A stretch of 64,000 nucleotides of DNA from CAVSRC01 sp963730325 (GCA_963730325.1 CAVSRC010000017.1:1-64000), one strand, 5' to 3'; numbered from the stretch's first letter, positions 17,096 to 26,065 are shown. Program-made: numbers and translations. The notes: a model not told the origin generated them from the sequence alone.

Positions 17096-20001
17096 TTGCA
17101 GTTCGCGCGTCGTATCGCGGTCCTCGTTCTCACTCTGCTGAGCCTTGTTTGCCGTGTCGGCGCCGGCCGACGCGCTGGAGGCGGTTTCGGTGCCCCTCGA
17201 CGGGCGGACGCTGGACCTGACGCGCGCCATCCAGCTCTACCGCCAGCAGGACGACCGCATCCAGGTGTCCACGGCGCCGGGCGCCGACGGCATCGTACGG
17301 CGCATCGAGGTCAAGGCGCGCGAGGCCAACGGCGGCACATCGTTCTGGGCGGTGTTTGCGCTCGCCAACAACGGCGACGAGCAGATCGACCGCCTGCTGG
17401 TGGCGCCGCATTTCCGCCTGGTCGGCTCCGGCCTGTTCTGGCCCGACCTCGGCGCCTCGCGCATCGCCTCGATCACGCCGAGCCAGGGCTTCGCCCCCGA
17501 CCGCCAGCCGAGCCAGGAGGCGGACGTCTTCCGCGTCACCCTCGATCCCGGATCGGTGGTCACCTTCGTGGCCGAACTGAGGACGCTCGATCTGCCGCAG
17601 CTCTATCTGTGGGACAGCGACGCCTACAAGGATTCGGTCAACAGCTACACGCTCTATCGCGGCATCGTGCTCGGCATCTCCGGCCTGCTGGCGCTGTTCC
17701 TGACCGTCGTCTTCGTGGTCAAGGGCACCGCCATGTTCCCGGCGACGGCGGCGCTCGCCTGGTCGGTGCTGGTCTATCTGTGCATCGACTTCGGCTTCTG
17801 GAACCGGGTGATCAACGTCTCGCCGGGAGGCGACCAGATATGGCGCGCCGGCTCGGAGGTGTTCCTCGCCGCCTCGCTGGTCATCTTCTCGTACACCTAT
17901 CTCAATCTCAGCCGATGGCACGTGCGCTACAGCCATCTGACCATCGGCTGGCTGATCGGCCTCGGCATCCTGCTTGGCGTATCGGTGATCGAACCGTCGG
18001 TGGCGGCCGGCATCGCGCGCTTCTCGATCGGCTTCACCGCCGTCGCCGGCTTCGGCATCATCGTCTACCTCGCCACCCACAGCTACGACCGCGCCATCAT
18101 GCTGATCCCGACATGGGTGCTGCTCTTGGTGTGGACCTTCGCGGCGTGGCTGACGGTCACCGGCAACCTGGTCAACGACGTCGTTCAGCCGGCGCTTGCC
18201 GGCGGCCTGGTGCTGATCGTGCTGCTCATCGGCTTCACCGTGATGCAGCATGCCTTTGCCGGCGGCCTGGTCATGCAGGGGCCGCTCGGCGAGACCGAGC
18301 GCAAGGCGCTGGCGCTGACCGGCGCCGGCGACATCGTGTGGGACTGGGACGTGGTGCGCGACCGCATCTTTTCGGGGCCGGAGGCGGAGGACCTGCTCGG
18401 CCTGCCGCGCGGCACGCTGGAGGGCCCGGCGCGCGACTGGCTGGAGATCCTGCATCCCGGCGATCGCGACCGCTTCCGCACGACGCTGGATACGGCGGTG
18501 GAGCTGCGCCGCGGGCGCATCCACCAGGATTTCCGCCTGCGCTGCGAGGACGGCCACTACCGCTACTTCCACTTGCGCGCGCGCCCGGTGCTGGGCAGCG
18601 ACGGCGAGGTGCTGCGCTGTGTCGGCACGCTGCTCGACGTGACCGAGGAACGCACCTCGGAAGAACGCCTGCTGCACGACGCGGTCCACGACAATCTCAC
18701 CGGCCTGCCCAATCGCGAGCTGTTCATCGACCGGCTGCGCGCCGCGATCACCCGCACCACCACCGAGGGCACGGTGCGGCCGTCGGTCTTCGTGCTCGAC
18801 ATCGACCGCTTCAAGCAGATCAACGACGGCTTCGGCGTCGCGGTCGGCGACTCGATCCTGCTGACCATCGCGCGGCGCCTCGCCCGCCTGCTCAAGCCGC
18901 AGGATACGCTGGCGCGGCTGGCCGGCGACCAGTTCGCCTTCCTGCTCATCTCCGAGAGCCAGCCGGAGCGCATCGCCGGCTTCGCCGAGTCGGTGCGCCG
19001 CACGCTGCAGGGCGCCGATCACGCTCGGCGAAAAGGAAATCTTCCTGACCGGCTCGATCGGCATCGCCATGCATGACGGCAAGCAGCAGATCGAGGCCGA
19101 GGACCTGATCAAGGACGCCGAGATGGGCACCTTCCACGCCAAGCGCCTGGGCGGTGACCGCATCGAGGCTTTCCGTCCGGCGCTGCGCCAGCACGGCAGC
19201 GACCTCGCCACGCTCGAATCGGACCTGCGCCGGGCGCTTGGCCGCGACGAGATCAAGGTGCTCTACCAGCCGATCGTGCGGCTGGACGACAAGACCATTG
19301 CCGGCTTCGAGGCGCTGGTGCGCTGGGACCACCCCAAGCTTGGCCGCATCCCGCCGAGCGATTTCGTGCCGCTGGCCGAGCGCACCGGCCTGATCATTCC
19401 GCTCGGCCTGTTCGTTCTCGATCGTGCCGGCCGCCAGCTTGCCGAATGGCAGGAGGAACTCGGCCGCCACGCCTCGCTCTTCGTCAGCGTCAACGTGTCG
19501 AGCCGGCAGCTTCTCCGCCACGATCTCATCAACGACGTGAAGTCGGTGCTGGTGCGCTCGAACCTGGCGCGCGGCTCGCTCAAGCTGGAAGTGACCGAGA
19601 GCCTGGTGATGGAAAACCCGGAATATGCGGCGCAGGTGCTGACCCGCGTGCGCGAACTCGGCGCCGGCCTGTCGCTCGACGATTTCGGCACCGGCTATTC
19701 CTCGCTGTCCTATCTGCAGCGCTTCCCCTTCGACACCATCAAGATCGACCAGACCTTCGTGCGCGGCAGCGGCGTCGGCGACCGGCGCGTGATCCTGCGC
19801 TCGATCATCTCGCTCGCCCACGACCTCAACATGGAGGTGGTCGCCGAAGGGGCGGAGTCGGAGGGCGATGCGATCGAGCTCGCCGAGCTCGGAGCGGAAT
19901 ACGTGCAGGGCTTCCTCTACGGCCAGCCGATGACGGCGGCGGAGGCGGGCAAGCTGATCTTCCGCACGGCGGACGAGGACGAAGAGGAAGAGCTGGCCTG
20001 A
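17096..20001 (+). CDS. Membrane GGDEF/EAL cyclic-di-GMP phosphodiesterase, copy 2 (two frameshifts)
   Basis: Same architecture as the protein at 13142: periplasmic sensor, seven membrane segments, PAS, degenerate GGDEF (LAGDQFAF) and conserved EAL (EALVRWDHP, DDFGTGYSSL, KIDQTFV). The TTG start at 17096 has the same GGAGG. One base is inserted near 17149 (CCTTGTTTGCC against CCTTTTTGCC in copy 1) and one near 19011 (CTGCAGGGCG against CTGAGGGCG). The last residues are EEEELA before TGA, the presumed native C-terminus. If the indels are errors, the strain has two nearly identical phosphodiesterases in tandem. Confidence 0.85.
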
Positions 20002-20014
20002 ATTCCCATTTGAT

Positions 20015-20070
20015 ATCAATGACTTCAACAGTTGCGTCGATTCCTGCGCTTGACTGTTGAAGTCATTGAT
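20015..20070. repeat. Perfect 18-bp inverted repeat upstream of the nucleotidyltransferase gene
   Basis: The left arm ATCAATGACTTCAACAGT (20015-20032) and the right arm ACTGTTGAAGTCATTGAT (20053-20070) are exact reverse complements separated by 20 bases. The RNA could form a stable hairpin, but there is no T-run after it, so an operator or recombination site fits at least as well as a terminator for the EAL gene upstream. The AT-rich composition contrasts with the surrounding high-GC DNA. Confidence 0.85.
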
Positions 20071-20079
20071 CTTACAGGA

Positions 20080-20120
20080 CTTCAACACTAGATACCAATT
20101 CTGGGGTATAATTGTTGAAG
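20080..20120. repeat. Second inverted repeat, CTTCAACA/TGTTGAAG
   Basis: CTTCAACA at 20080-20087 and TGTTGAAG at 20113-20120 are inverted copies of the core motif of the repeat at 20015-20070, giving four TTCAACA half-sites in about 100 bp. The second pair ends two bases before the ATG at 20123 and occupies the place of the ribosome-binding site. Between the arms a smaller ATACC/GGTAT inverted pair is visible. Confidence 0.7.
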
Positions 20121-20122
20121 CC

Positions 20123-21163
20123 ATGGAAATTCAAGAACTTAACAATGATCAACGGCGCGAGGCGGTCAACAGCCGCCAGCGCTACGACGCCTGGCGCAGT
20201 GCGCGGGCGAAGCTCGATCAATTCAAGGGTTCGATGGTCTGGACCTCGGACAAAGGTGGCCAATACCTCGTCCGCAGCGCCTATGATCCCAAATCCGGCC
20301 TCCGCAGGCAAAAGTCCCTCGGTCCGCGAAGCCCCAAAACGGAAAAGCTAAAGGCTCAATTCGAAGACGGCCGACAGAGCACAAAAGGCCGCCTGGCCGA
20401 ACTCGAAGAATTGCTCGACCGACAGGCTTCCATCAATCGTGCCGTCGGTCTCGGGCGCATGCCGCTGATCGCGGCCAAGATCGTCCGTGCCCTGGATGCG
20501 AGCGGTTTCCTCGGCAAAGGCATTCGCATCGTCGGTACGAACGCTATTTATGCATACGAAGCCACGGCCGGCGTCCTTGTCGAAGCCGGCCTGACAAGCA
20601 CAGAGGACATCGACCTGCTATTCGATGCTCGCCAGCAAATAGGTCTCGCCGCCAGCATGCCGCTCTCGGAACGCAACCTCATGAGAATTCTGCGGAGGAT
20701 CGATCGTTCGTTCGAACGCGACCAGAACACGTTCCGGGCAGTCAATCGTGACGGCTATCTGGTCGATCTGATCAAGCCGGCAGCGGTGCCGCCGTGGAAA
20801 GACGAAGCCGACAACGTTTCAGGCGATGCCGGCGAAGACCTGGCTGCGGCAGGGATCGAAGGACTCGACTGGCTTCAGAATTGCCCGCCGTTCGAAGCCG
20901 TGGCCATCGACGAACGTGGAATGCCTCTGCGCCTCGCCGTCCCTGACCCTCGCGCGTTCGCCATACACAAGCTTTGGGTTTCAGAACGCCCGGACCGTTC
21001 CGCCCTGAAACGACAACGTGACCGCGAGCAAGCGCAAGCAGTCGGGCAGATCGTTGCGCGCCACCTGACACACCTGCCCTATGAACACCGGGAACTAGCA
21101 TCCATACCCGTTGCCGTCTTCAAGAAGGCAGAGCATTTGTTCGATCCCCAGGGCGCACCATAG
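20123..21163 (+). CDS. GSU2403-type nucleotidyltransferase-fold protein
   Basis: 346 residues from ATG at 20123. The N-terminal ~100 residues are charged and probably helical (SPKTEKLKAQFEDGR, ELEELLDRQASINR). A nucleotidyltransferase core follows: IRIVGTNAIYAYEA with the G-T/S-N loop at residues 138-140 and TEDIDLLFD with the D-x-D metal pair at 162/164. PDPRAFAIHKLWVSER follows. This matches the NTP_transf_8 family (PF12281, GSU2403-like), whose substrate is unknown. Codon use is less GC-rich than the neighbours and the gene stands alone between EAL and ispH, suggesting acquisition. Repeats upstream may control it. A relation to AbiEii-like toxins is possible but unproven. Confidence 0.75.
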   Translation: MEIQELNNDQRREAVNSRQRYDAWRSARAKLDQFKGSMVWTSDKGGQYLVRSAYDPKSGLRRQKSLGPRSPKTEKLKAQFEDGRQSTKGRLAELEELLDRQASINRAVGLGRMPLIAAKIVRALDASGFLGKGIRIVGTNAIYAYEATAGVLVEAGLTSTEDIDLLFDARQQIGLAASMPLSERNLMRILRRIDRSFERDQNTFRAVNRDGYLVDLIKPAAVPPWKDEADNVSGDAGEDLAAAGIEGLDWLQNCPPFEAVAIDERGMPLRLAVPDPRAFAIHKLWVSERPDRSALKRQRDREQAQAVGQIVARHLTHLPYEHRELASIPVAVFKKAEHLFDPQGAP

Positions 21164-21166
21164 ATC

Positions 21167-22129
21167 ATGCCATCAGACACCAAACCGTCCCTCGACATCC
21201 TGTTGTGCAGTCCGCGTGGCTTCTGCGCCGGCGTCGACCGTGCCATCCAGATCGTCGAACTGGCGCTCAAGAAATTCGGCGCTCCGGTCTATGTGCGCCA
21301 CGAGATCGTCCACAACCGCTATGTGGTCGACAGCCTGAAGGCAAAAGGCGCCGTCTTCGTCGAGGAGCTCGACGAGATTCCCGACACCGACCAGCCGGTG
21401 GTGTTCTCCGCCCACGGCGTCGCCAAGGCGGTGCCGGAAGCGGCGCGGCTGAGGAACCTGTTCCATCTCGACGCCACCTGCCCGCTGGTCACCAAGGTGC
21501 ACCGCGAAGCGGAGATCCATCGCCGCAGGGGCCGCGAGATCGTGCTCATCGGCCATGCCGGCCATCCGGAAGTGGTCGGCACCATGGGCCAGTTGCCAGA
21601 GGGCGCCATCACGCTGGTCGAGACCGAGGCCGACGCCCGCGCCTTCCAGCCGCAATCGCCGGAGAAGCTCGCCTATATCACCCAGACGACGCTCTCGGTC
21701 GACGATACCGCCGCGATCGTGGCGATTCTCAATGAACGCTTCCCGGCGATGACGGCGCCGCACAAGGAAGACATCTGCTACGCCACCACCAACCGGCAGG
21801 AGGCGGTCAAGCGTATCGCCTCCGAGATCGACGCCATGATCGTCATCGGCGCACCCAATTCGTCCAATTCCCAGCGCCTGCGCGAAGTGGCGACACGCGC
21901 CGGCTGCCCGGTGTCGCTGCTCGTCCAGCGCGCCGGCGACCTCGACTGGCAACGCCTCGCGGACGTGCGCCGGGTCGGCATCACCGCCGGCGCCTCGGCG
22001 CCGGAAGTGCTGGTCGAAGAGGTGATCGACGCCTTCGCCGGGCGTTTCACCGTCACCGTCGAGGTGGTGACGGCGGCGGAGGAAGCGGTCGTCTTCAACC
22101 TGCCGCGGGCGCTGCGCGAGGTGGCCTGA
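21167..22129 (+). CDS. ispH: 4-hydroxy-3-methylbut-2-enyl diphosphate reductase
   Basis: 320 residues. Last enzyme of the MEP isoprenoid pathway, producing IPP and DMAPP with a [4Fe-4S] cluster held by three cysteines, all visible: PRGFCAGVDRA (Cys20), LDATCPLVTKVH and EDICYATTNRQ. The substrate-handling motifs VFSAHGV, IGHAGHPEVVGT and GAPNSSNSQRL are present. The first committed enzyme of the same pathway, Dxs, is at 47.8 kb. The gene starts three bases after the nucleotidyltransferase stop but is chromosomal core. Confidence 0.95.
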   Translation: MPSDTKPSLDILLCSPRGFCAGVDRAIQIVELALKKFGAPVYVRHEIVHNRYVVDSLKAKGAVFVEELDEIPDTDQPVVFSAHGVAKAVPEAARLRNLFHLDATCPLVTKVHREAEIHRRRGREIVLIGHAGHPEVVGTMGQLPEGAITLVETEADARAFQPQSPEKLAYITQTTLSVDDTAAIVAILNERFPAMTAPHKEDICYATTNRQEAVKRIASEIDAMIVIGAPNSSNSQRLREVATRAGCPVSLLVQRAGDLDWQRLADVRRVGITAGASAPEVLVEEVIDAFAGRFTVTVEVVTAAEEAVVFNLPRALREVA

Positions 22130-22141
22130 AGGCGCCCGCCC

Positions 22142-23038
22142 TCAGCCGTTGAACAGAAGCACGATCCCGGCCACCACCAGCACCATGCCGGCGATGTCGC
22201 GGAGCGTCATCGCCTGGGTGAACAGGCGGCGCGAGACGAAGCCAGCAATGAGGATCTCGACCAGCCCCAGCGTGCGCACCGGCGCGGCGGCCTGAATGGC
22301 AAAGGCGAGGAACCACATTTCCGAAGCGAAGGCGCCGAAGAAGCCGGCGGGCAGCGACGGCCGCCAGGCGGCGAGCACGTTGCGCAGCACGTCCGGCGCC
22401 CGCCAGATCAGCCAGGCGGAGAGCAGCACGCTCTGCACGGTGAGCGACAGGGCCAACGTCTCGGTCGCCGCGGCGAGGTAGTCGGCGTCACCCAGCGCCA
22501 GGATACCGCCGCGGAAGGCGACGGCGGCAATGGCGAAGAGCGCGCCGGAGGCGATGCCCAATGCCGCCGGCCGCCAGGAATACGTCTCGCGCGACGACCG
22601 GGCCGGCCATGACAGCACCAGCACGCCGACCGTGGCGATGACCACGGCGAGCGTCAGCGTCAGGCCCAGATGCTCGCCGAGGAAGATCACGGCGAAGATC
22701 GCCACCTGCACCGGCTCGGTCTTGGTGTAGGCGGTGGTGACGACGAAGGAACGCTCGCGCATGGCGGCGAGCATCAACCCGGTCGCGGCGATCTGGCCGA
22801 CCGCGCCGATGAGGGTCCAGCCGAGCGAGGTCGCGTTCGGCGACGGCATCTCGCCGGCGACGAGCCAGACGAGGGCGAAGCACAGGAGCCCGAACGGCAG
22901 GCCGAAGAGGAAGCGGATATGGGTGGCGCCGACGGTACCCAGCCGCTCGGTCATGCCGCGCTGGGTGGCGTTGCGGAATGTCTGTGCGGTGGCGGCGACG
23001 AGGGTGAACACCACCCACAGCCAGGGGGGAGCGGCCAT
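22142..23038 (-). CDS. DMT-superfamily (EamA-type) permease
   Basis: 298 residues with about ten hydrophobic segments and two EamA-like repeats. The ATG at 23038 (MAAPPWLWVVFTLVAATAQTF) puts a membrane helix at the N-terminus; an upstream ATG at 23119 would add a non-hydrophobic stretch. FVVTTAYTKTEPVQVAIFAVIFLGE in the first half and PVRTLGLVEILIAGFVSRRLF in the second are typical helix 4/9 regions of drug/metabolite exporters. The substrate is unknown. It converges with ispH and diverges from thrB. Confidence 0.85.
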   Translation of the reverse strand: MAAPPWLWVVFTLVAATAQTFRNATQRGMTERLGTVGATHIRFLFGLPFGLLCFALVWLVAGEMPSPNATSLGWTLIGAVGQIAATGLMLAAMRERSFVVTTAYTKTEPVQVAIFAVIFLGEHLGLTLTLAVVIATVGVLVLSWPARSSRETYSWRPAALGIASGALFAIAAVAFRGGILALGDADYLAAATETLALSLTVQSVLLSAWLIWRAPDVLRNVLAAWRPSLPAGFFGAFASEMWFLAFAIQAAAPVRTLGLVEILIAGFVSRRLFTQAMTLRDIAGMVLVVAGIVLLFNG

Positions 23039-23148
23039 GTCCGGGGACCTGCGGGCTGACAGAAAAAGCGATGCGGCGGGCGCGACCCCGTTGCCTAGCA
23101 CGGCAGGCCGTGTGATCAAGCGGTGACAGGCGATCAGTGGCGCGACTC

Positions 23149-24114
23149 ATGGCGGTCTACACCGAAATCCCCGACGACGAATTCGATGCCTTCATGGAGA
23201 GCTACGACCTTGGCGCCGCGCTCTCCTGCAAGGGCATCGCCGAAGGCGTTGAAAACTCTAATTTTCTCGTCGTGACCGAGGCCGGCCAGTTCATCCTGAC
23301 GCTCTATGAGAAGCGCGTGGCGGCGGCCGACCTGCCCTTCTTCTTAGGACTGATGGAGCATCTGGCGGCCAAGGGCATCAACTGCCCGACGCCGGTGCAC
23401 GACCGCGAGGGCAAGGCGCTGAAGCATCTCGCCGGGCGCCCGGCGGCGATGGTGACCTTTCTCTCCGGCATGTGGGTACGCCGGCCGCAGGCCGCGCATT
23501 GTGCCGCCGTCGGCGGGGCTCTCGCCGAGTTGCATCTTGCCGGCGTCGATTTTGCCATCACCCGCCGGAACGCCCTCACCGTCGATGGCTGGCGGCCGCT
23601 CTACGAGCAATGCGGCGGGCGCGCCGATACCGTCGCCATGGGGCTTGCCGCCGAGATCGAGCGCGAGCTGGACTGGGCCGAGACGGCGTGGCCGTCGGAT
23701 CTGCCACGCGGCGTCATCCATGCCGACTTGTTCCCGGACAACGTCTTCTTCCTGCGCAACAGGCTGTCCGGTCTCATCGACTTCTACTTTGCCTGCAACG
23801 ACATGCTCGCCTATGACGTGGCGGTGTGCATCAACGCCTGGTGTTTCGAGAGCGACGGCTCGCTCAATATCACCAAGGCGCAGGCGCTGCTCTCCGGCTA
23901 TATCGCAGTGCGCCGCTTGAGCGATGCCGAGATCGACGCGCTGCCGACGCTTGCCCGCGGCGCGGCGCTGCGTTTCCTGCTGACCAGGCTCTACGACTGG
24001 CTGACGGTGCCGGACGATGCCTTGGTGGTGAAGAAAGACCCGCTCGAATATTACCGCAAGCTCCGCTTCCACCGCAGCGTCGCCGACGCTTCCGCCTACG
24101 GGCTCGCCCGGTGA
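23149..24114 (+). CDS. thrB: Homoserine kinase type II
   Basis: 321 residues. ATP-dependent phosphorylation of homoserine, feeding ThrC. Kinase-like aminoglycoside-phosphotransferase fold: EGVENSNFLVVTEAGQFILTLYE is the nucleotide-binding lobe, GVIHADLFPDNVFF the catalytic loop with Asp and Asn, and SGLIDFYFACNDMLAYDVAVCINAWC the metal-binding region typical of ThrB type II. The ATG at 23149 is preferred over an upstream GTG at 23137. The stop overlaps the GTG start of rnhA, implying an operon. Confidence 0.93.
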   Translation: MAVYTEIPDDEFDAFMESYDLGAALSCKGIAEGVENSNFLVVTEAGQFILTLYEKRVAAADLPFFLGLMEHLAAKGINCPTPVHDREGKALKHLAGRPAAMVTFLSGMWVRRPQAAHCAAVGGALAELHLAGVDFAITRRNALTVDGWRPLYEQCGGRADTVAMGLAAEIERELDWAETAWPSDLPRGVIHADLFPDNVFFLRNRLSGLIDFYFACNDMLAYDVAVCINAWCFESDGSLNITKAQALLSGYIAVRRLSDAEIDALPTLARGAALRFLLTRLYDWLTVPDDALVVKKDPLEYYRKLRFHRSVADASAYGLAR

Positions 24115-24596
24115 CGACGCAGAAGCGCGTCTCGATCTGGAGCGACGGCGCCTGCTCGGGCAATCCCGGCCCCGGCGGCTGGGGCGCCGTGCTCATCTGG
24201 AACGGGCACGAGAAGGAACTGAAGGGCGGCGAAAAGGAAACGACCAACAATCGCATGGAGTTGACCGCGGCGATCGAGGCGCTGGCGACGCTGAAGAAGC
24301 CGTCGGCGATAGATTTCTACACCGACTCGCAATATCTGCGCGGCGGCGTCATGGGCTGGATCGCCGGCTGGCAGAAGAACGGCTGGAAGACGGCCGACCG
24401 CAAGCCGGTGAAGAACGTCGATCTGTGGCAGAGGCTCGACGAGCTTCGCCACAGGCACGAGATCGAATGGCACTGGGTCAAGGGCCATGCCGGCACGGAC
24501 GGCAATGAGCGCGCCGACCAGCTGGCGCGCGAGGGCATGGCTCCGTTCAAGCCGAAGAAGCGGAAGAAGAAGCCGGCCGGCGACGCGGGGCCGTAG
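24111..24596 (+). CDS. rnhA: Ribonuclease HI
   Basis: 161 residues from GTG at 24111, overlapping the thrB stop by four bases. It degrades RNA in RNA-DNA hybrids. The four catalytic carboxylates are in WSDGACSGNPGPGGWG (Asp), NNRMELTAA (Glu), FYTDSQYL (Asp) and GNERADQLA (Asp), and the basic handle region WQKNGWKTADRKPVKN is present. The C-terminal tail is lysine-rich (KPKKRKKKPA). The thrB-rnhA order is common in Hyphomicrobiales. Confidence 0.95.
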   Translation: MTTQKRVSIWSDGACSGNPGPGGWGAVLIWNGHEKELKGGEKETTNNRMELTAAIEALATLKKPSAIDFYTDSQYLRGGVMGWIAGWQKNGWKTADRKPVKNVDLWQRLDELRHRHEIEWHWVKGHAGTDGNERADQLAREGMAPFKPKKRKKKPAGDAGP

Positions 24597-24625
24597 CCCG
24601 GATGAAGGGTGAAGCGTTATCCGGG
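24597..24625. repeat. REP-like palindrome between convergent genes
   Basis: CCCGGAT (24597-24603) and ATCCGGG (24619-24625) form a 7-bp stem around a 15-base loop. The wording GTAGCCCGGATGAAG...GCGTTATCCGGG is like short dispersed palindromes seen between genes in many alphaproteobacteria and pseudomonads. Its position between the convergent rnhA and peroxiredoxin genes fits a bidirectional transcription end or mRNA 3' stabiliser. Only one copy is in this window. Confidence 0.5.
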
Positions 24626-24675
24626 AAGCCGCCCCGAAAGTGCAACCCGGAGGCTCCGTGCGGGCCAGCCGGACA

Positions 24676-25170
24676 TCAGGCCGAAATCTGGTTGAACATG
24701 GTCGCGGCGCCGGTGTTCTGGATGCCCTTGCCGCCTTCCGGTTCGAAATTGAGCGTCTTCACCACACCGTCCTCGACGAGCGCCGAGAAACGCTTGACGC
24801 GCGTCCCCATGCCGGCAGCGGTGAGATCGATCGCGAGCCCGAGTGCCTTGGCATAGTCGGCGCTGCCGTCGGCAACGAAGACGAGCTTGTCCTCGGCGGA
24901 GAGCGCCTCGGCCCACGCCTTCATGACATGGGCGTCGTTGACCGCCATCACCACGATGCGGTCGATGCCGTTGTCCTTGAACGTGGCGGCATTGGCGATG
25001 AACTGGGGAATGTGATCGTAGTGGCAGACGGAGGTGAAGGCGCCGGGAACGCCGATGAAGATCACCTTGCGGCCCTTGAACAGCTCGTCGACCGTCACCT
25101 GGTCGATTTCGCCCTCGGCCTTCTTGACGCGGAACGCGCCCGCGGGAAGGCGATCGCCCACCTTGATCAT
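24676..25170 (-). CDS. Peroxiredoxin (Prx5/AhpE-like redoxin)
   Basis: 164 residues. It reduces hydroperoxides; the peroxidatic cysteine is in VPGAFTSVCHYDHIPQF, matching the Prx5 signature PGAFTPxCS with an unusual SVCHYDH. The C-terminal MGTRVKRFSALVEDGVVKTLNFEPE is typical of Prx5 homologues that use glutathione or glutaredoxin. No signal peptide, so cytoplasmic. It is followed downstream of its start by the DsbD-like gene on the same strand. Confidence 0.92.
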   Translation of the reverse strand: MIKVGDRLPAGAFRVKKAEGEIDQVTVDELFKGRKVIFIGVPGAFTSVCHYDHIPQFIANAATFKDNGIDRIVVMAVNDAHVMKAWAEALSAEDKLVFVADGSADYAKALGLAIDLTAAGMGTRVKRFSALVEDGVVKTLNFEPEGGKGIQNTGAATMFNQISA

Positions 25171-25213
25171 GTTCGTCTCCTGAAGCGGGGAGTGATGCTA
25201 TCGGAGATAGGAC

Positions 25214-26065
25214 TTAGTTCACCGCCCGGCTTTCGTCGAGGGTCAACGTCTGCGCGATGGCGTCGCTGCCGACGGCCATGGTGACGCGGATCGGCGCCCC
25301 GGCGATCGGCGTTTTGGCGCCGAGCCGGCTGAACTTTACGTCGAAGAGCACCTTGCCGCCGTCGCGGCCAATGAAGGCCGGGGCATAGGGCGCCCAGTCC
25401 TCCGGGCCCTCGACAAGGAATTCTGGCACGGCGCCATCCGGCACTGTGGCGGCAACCCGGAAAACCGGGCGGACATCGGTGCCGCCCTCGCGGGCGACGC
25501 TGTCCACCGCAAAGACGCCGGGCCGCGGCGGGCCCGGCAGGCCGGCACGCGCGGTCGTCAGGATCGCTTCCGTCGCCGGATCGTTCTCGCCCGGCGGCAC
25601 GGTCAGGCGGGCGGTGACCTCGTCGGGAACGCAAACCTCCTCGCACACGCCGAGACGCACCGTGAGGGCAAGCTCGACCGGCATCTTGGGATCGCTCACC
25701 GCGGCGCGGAAGGGCAGCACGACGCCGCCGACATAGACATTGGTGACGCTGTAGCCGTCGTCGACAACCTTGGGCACTGGAAAGGACACCAGCGGCTTGT
25801 CGAGGTTGTGCGAGGCCGAGAAGTCAAACACGGGCGCGATGCCTGCGGTGCCGGGATTGCTCCAATAGGTCTTCCAGCCGGGCGGCAGGGCAATCTCGAT
25901 GGCGCCGTCGATGGCGCCATCGGCGTCGAGGCCGGAAGCAACCAGCCGGACCCTGGTCTTCTGGCCCTCTGCCCAGTCGCCGGTGGCCGCGGTGGCCGGG
26001 GCGACGAGCGCCAGGGTCAGGATGGCGGTCGCCAGCGGGAGGGCGGTTTTCAGCAAGCGTTTCAT
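25214..26065 (-). CDS. Periplasmic DsbD-alpha/DsbC-like thiol-disulfide interchange protein
   Basis: 283 residues from ATG at 26065 (a second ATG lies at 26077). It starts MKRLLKTALPLATAILTLAL, with signal peptidase cleavage expected after ATA near residue 26. The mature domain contains LPPGWKTYWSNPGTAGIAP and RLGVCEEVCVPDE, the CxxxC pair and context of the N-terminal domain of DsbD (PF11412). There are no membrane helices and no thioredoxin domain, so it is a stand-alone periplasmic domain, perhaps a redox or metal-centre partner. It probably shares a transcript with the peroxiredoxin gene. Confidence 0.8.
   Translation of the reverse strand: MKRLLKTALPLATAILTLALVAPATAATGDWAEGQKTRVRLVASGLDADGAIDGAIEIALPPGWKTYWSNPGTAGIAPVFDFSASHNLDKPLVSFPVPKVVDDGYSVTNVYVGGVVLPFRAAVSDPKMPVELALTVRLGVCEEVCVPDEVTARLTVPPGENDPATEAILTTARAGLPGPPRPGVFAVDSVAREGGTDVRPVFRVAATVPDGAVPEFLVEGPEDWAPYAPAFIGRDGGKVLFDVKFSRLGAKTPIAGAPIRVTMAVGSDAIAQTLTLDESRAVN

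Larger units (their letters stand above)
16045..20000. repeat. Tandem duplication, unit 2 (~3.96 kb)
   Basis: Second unit of the head-to-tail repeat that starts at 12086. It contains a headless M16 fragment, a complete GNAT gene and a GGDEF/EAL gene. Unit 2 ends with the natural EAL stop codon (GCCTGA), after which the sequence is unrelated to anything following unit 1. Confidence 0.85.

Noticed and set aside
17130..19256. 708-codon minus-strand ORF opposite GGDEF/EAL copy 2 (and a 574-codon one opposite copy 1)
   Set aside because: Composition is that of an antisense shadow; the plus strand encodes clear sensor, PAS, GGDEF and EAL domains.
12086..20000. Composite transposon or IS-mediated duplication
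   Set aside because: No transposase, terminal inverted repeats or target duplication could be seen at the unit ends; only a direct head-to-tail join.
20057..20122. Upstream start (TTG at 20057) for the nucleotidyltransferase gene
   Set aside because: It would run through the inverted-repeat array and adds an atypical N-terminus; ATG at 20123 is better placed.
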